From NCBI GenBank assembly GCA_037440545.1, contig JBBITX010000078.1:1-5504 (forward strand): a DNA stretch of 5,504 nt, read 5' to 3'. Source of the DNA: JAVZIQ01 sp037440545 (lineage in GTDB: Archaea; Thermoproteota; Bathyarchaeia; Bathyarchaeales; Bathycorpusculaceae). This document shows, one piece after another, positions 4,364-5,504 of this stretch. Made by a program: the position numbers and the translations under genes. How positions within the stretch are numbered: position 1 is the first letter of the stretch; every line of letters starts with the position of its first letter. The notes beneath the pieces are model-generated. The model was not told where the DNA came from and did not search any database. It saw only the letters and a program-made list of their open reading frames with translations.

Positions 4364-5504
4364 ATGGAGGCTGAAGGTTTCAAAATTGACAAGAGTAGCA
4401 GAACTGAAGCCATGGGGAGGGAAGGGATTTCAAGGCTTTTACTGCGTTTCTCTGCTCCGGCGATAATTGCTGCAGAGGCAGCTGCAGGGTATAACTTGTT
4501 CGATGCCATTTGGTGTGGGCGTCTCGGGGCTGAGGCACTTGCAGCCTTATCTGTTTCCGCGCCTTTAATGGCTATTTATAGAGCTGTAGGTGTAGGAATA
4601 GCCACTGGAACCGCGTCTTTGATTTCAAGGCATCTTGGAAGTGGTAGACGGGAAGAGGCTGATAAGGCAGCGGGGAACAGTATCTCTTTATTCTTCATGA
4701 TTAGCGCTATCACCGTCTTTATCTGCTTAATTAACCTTGAAGCTCTTTTACGAGCTTTTGGAGCTGACGATTCGGTTTTACCTTACGCTTGGAGCTACAT
4801 GTTTATTGAAACATGCTCAATGCCTGTAGATTTCTTTTTAGTTGTCCTAGCAGAGCTTGTTAGAACTGAGGGGAAGCCAACTTTTTCAAGTGTTTGTATG
4901 TTTACTGCAAGCGTAGTGGATCTTGTTTTCAGTCCAATTTTAATTTTCGGAGTGGGACCCTTTCCCTCGTTTGGCATTGCAGGAGCTTCTCTTGGAACAA
5001 CCATAGGCAGGTCAGTTGGAGTGGCAATCCTACTTGTATACCTGTGCCTAGGCAGGTCCATTTACCATTTTAAGCCAGATTACTTCATTCCTAAAATTAG
5101 AATAATAGTTGAAATTTATCGCATTGGAATATCAGCCACGTTGAGGGCAAGCGTGTTTTCCATAACCCAAATACTGGCTTGTAGAGCTGCAGCTTCTTTC
5201 GGAACAGTTCCGTTAGCTGTACTCGGAGTACTCTTCAAGATAAATTTGGTAGTCCTTAGTTTTTATATAGGGATAAGTCAGGGAATGCTGCCGCTTGTAG
5301 GGTACAACTTCGGAGCCAAGAAGAATAAGCGTGTCGGAGAGATCATAGTAAAAGCAGGGGTTGTAAGCTGTATTTGGGGATTGTTATGGTTTGCAGTGGC
5401 CATTTCATTTCCAGCTCAGGTTTTGTCCTTATTTAGCTCTGATATAGATTTCATAACTGCCGGAATTCAGGCCTTGCAGATATTTGCTTTAAACTTCATT
5501 TTCC
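4364..5504 (+). CDS. MATE-family cation-coupled efflux transporter (3' partial)
   Basis: The frame is open from the ATG at 4364 to the window edge (380 residues) with no stop; full MATE proteins are about 450-470, so roughly 80 residues are missing. MATE transporters expel drugs or metabolites in exchange for Na+ or H+. About ten membrane segments are visible (near 27-49, 57-80, 104-125, 140-165, 174-197, 203-229, 250-272, 283-306, 327-350 and 364 onward). Family motifs are RLLLRFSAPAI (24-34), YNLFDAIWCGRLGAEALAAL (43-62, TM1 Asp47), FGIAGASLGTTIGR (203-216) in TM6, and in the second half GISQGMLPLVGYNFGAKKNK (303-322), which resembles the DinF/NorM-type GxxQGxxPLxGYNFGAK signature. The TM5 motif usually reading NxxxDP is DLVFSP here (186-191). 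A second ATG at 4412 would remove 16 residues but lacks a ribosome site. The first ATG has a weak one (GAAGGA, about 4352-4357), and an in-frame stop at 4337-4339 bounds the gene. The substrate is unknown. Confidence 0.9.
   Translation, partial: MEAEGFKIDKSSRTEAMGREGISRLLLRFSAPAIIAAEAAAGYNLFDAIWCGRLGAEALAALSVSAPLMAIYRAVGVGIATGTASLISRHLGSGRREEADKAAGNSISLFFMISAITVFICLINLEALLRAFGADDSVLPYAWSYMFIETCSMPVDFFLVVLAELVRTEGKPTFSSVCMFTASVVDLVFSPILIFGVGPFPSFGIAGASLGTTIGRSVGVAILLVYLCLGRSIYHFKPDYFIPKIRIIVEIYRIGISATLRASVFSITQILACRAAASFGTVPLAVLGVLFKINLVVLSFYIGISQGMLPLVGYNFGAKKNKRVGEIIVKAGVVSCIWGLLWFAVAISFPAQVLSLFSSDIDFITAGIQALQIFALNFIF

Noticed and set aside
4795..5061. Minus-strand frame in the 4.8-5.1 kb region
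   Set aside because: The plus strand here encodes clear MATE transmembrane segments and motifs. The plus frame runs off the window edge, and the minus frame is only its shadow.
1..5504. CRISPR arrays, tRNA or rRNA genes, insertion sequences
   Set aside because: No regularly spaced repeats, cloverleaf-type sequence, transposase motif or terminal inverted repeats were seen on either strand.

Overview
The window looks archaeal. AT-rich TATA-like elements lie about 25 to 30 bases ahead of the likely transcript starts, Shine-Dalgarno sites match the archaeal/bacterial GGAGGTGA core, one gene probably begins with TTG, and the FeoB is of the short archaeal kind. Base composition is moderate and proteins are rich in Lys, Glu and Ile/Val. 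An uncultured Thermoproteota or Bathyarchaeia-like lineage would fit, but the window has no marker gene that settles this.

Layout. Positions 1-2457 (+) hold a ferrous-iron uptake operon: the C-terminal part of a gene ending in a FeoA/SH3 fold (probably a DtxR-family metal-dependent repressor cut by the window edge), then feoA, then feoB. The three genes overlap (23 and 8 bases), so translational coupling is likely. After a 116-base gap with its own TATA-like promoter comes a UPF0173/UlaG-like metallo-beta-lactamase-fold hydrolase (2574-3221, +). It converges on nadX, an L-aspartate dehydrogenase (3288-4115, -). A 248-base divergent spacer (4116-4363) separates nadX from a MATE-family efflux transporter (4364 to the right edge, +), which is cut after 380 codons. 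The MATE gene has no stop inside the window and is easily missed.

How the genes work together. The Feo block is a coherent module: metal-sensing regulator, small FeoA partner, and GTPase-permease FeoB importing Fe2+. The MBL protein, NadX and MATE genes look like independent transcription units. NadX would supply iminoaspartate for quinolinate and NAD synthesis, but its partner NadA is not in the window.

No undescribed multi-gene system is evident. The points worth a second look are local: an extra pair of cysteines beside the FeoB gate motif; an apparent Asn/Asp rearrangement in the cation site of the MATE transporter; and short perfect dyads beside the predicted TATA elements of the MBL, nadX and MATE genes, which could be operators.
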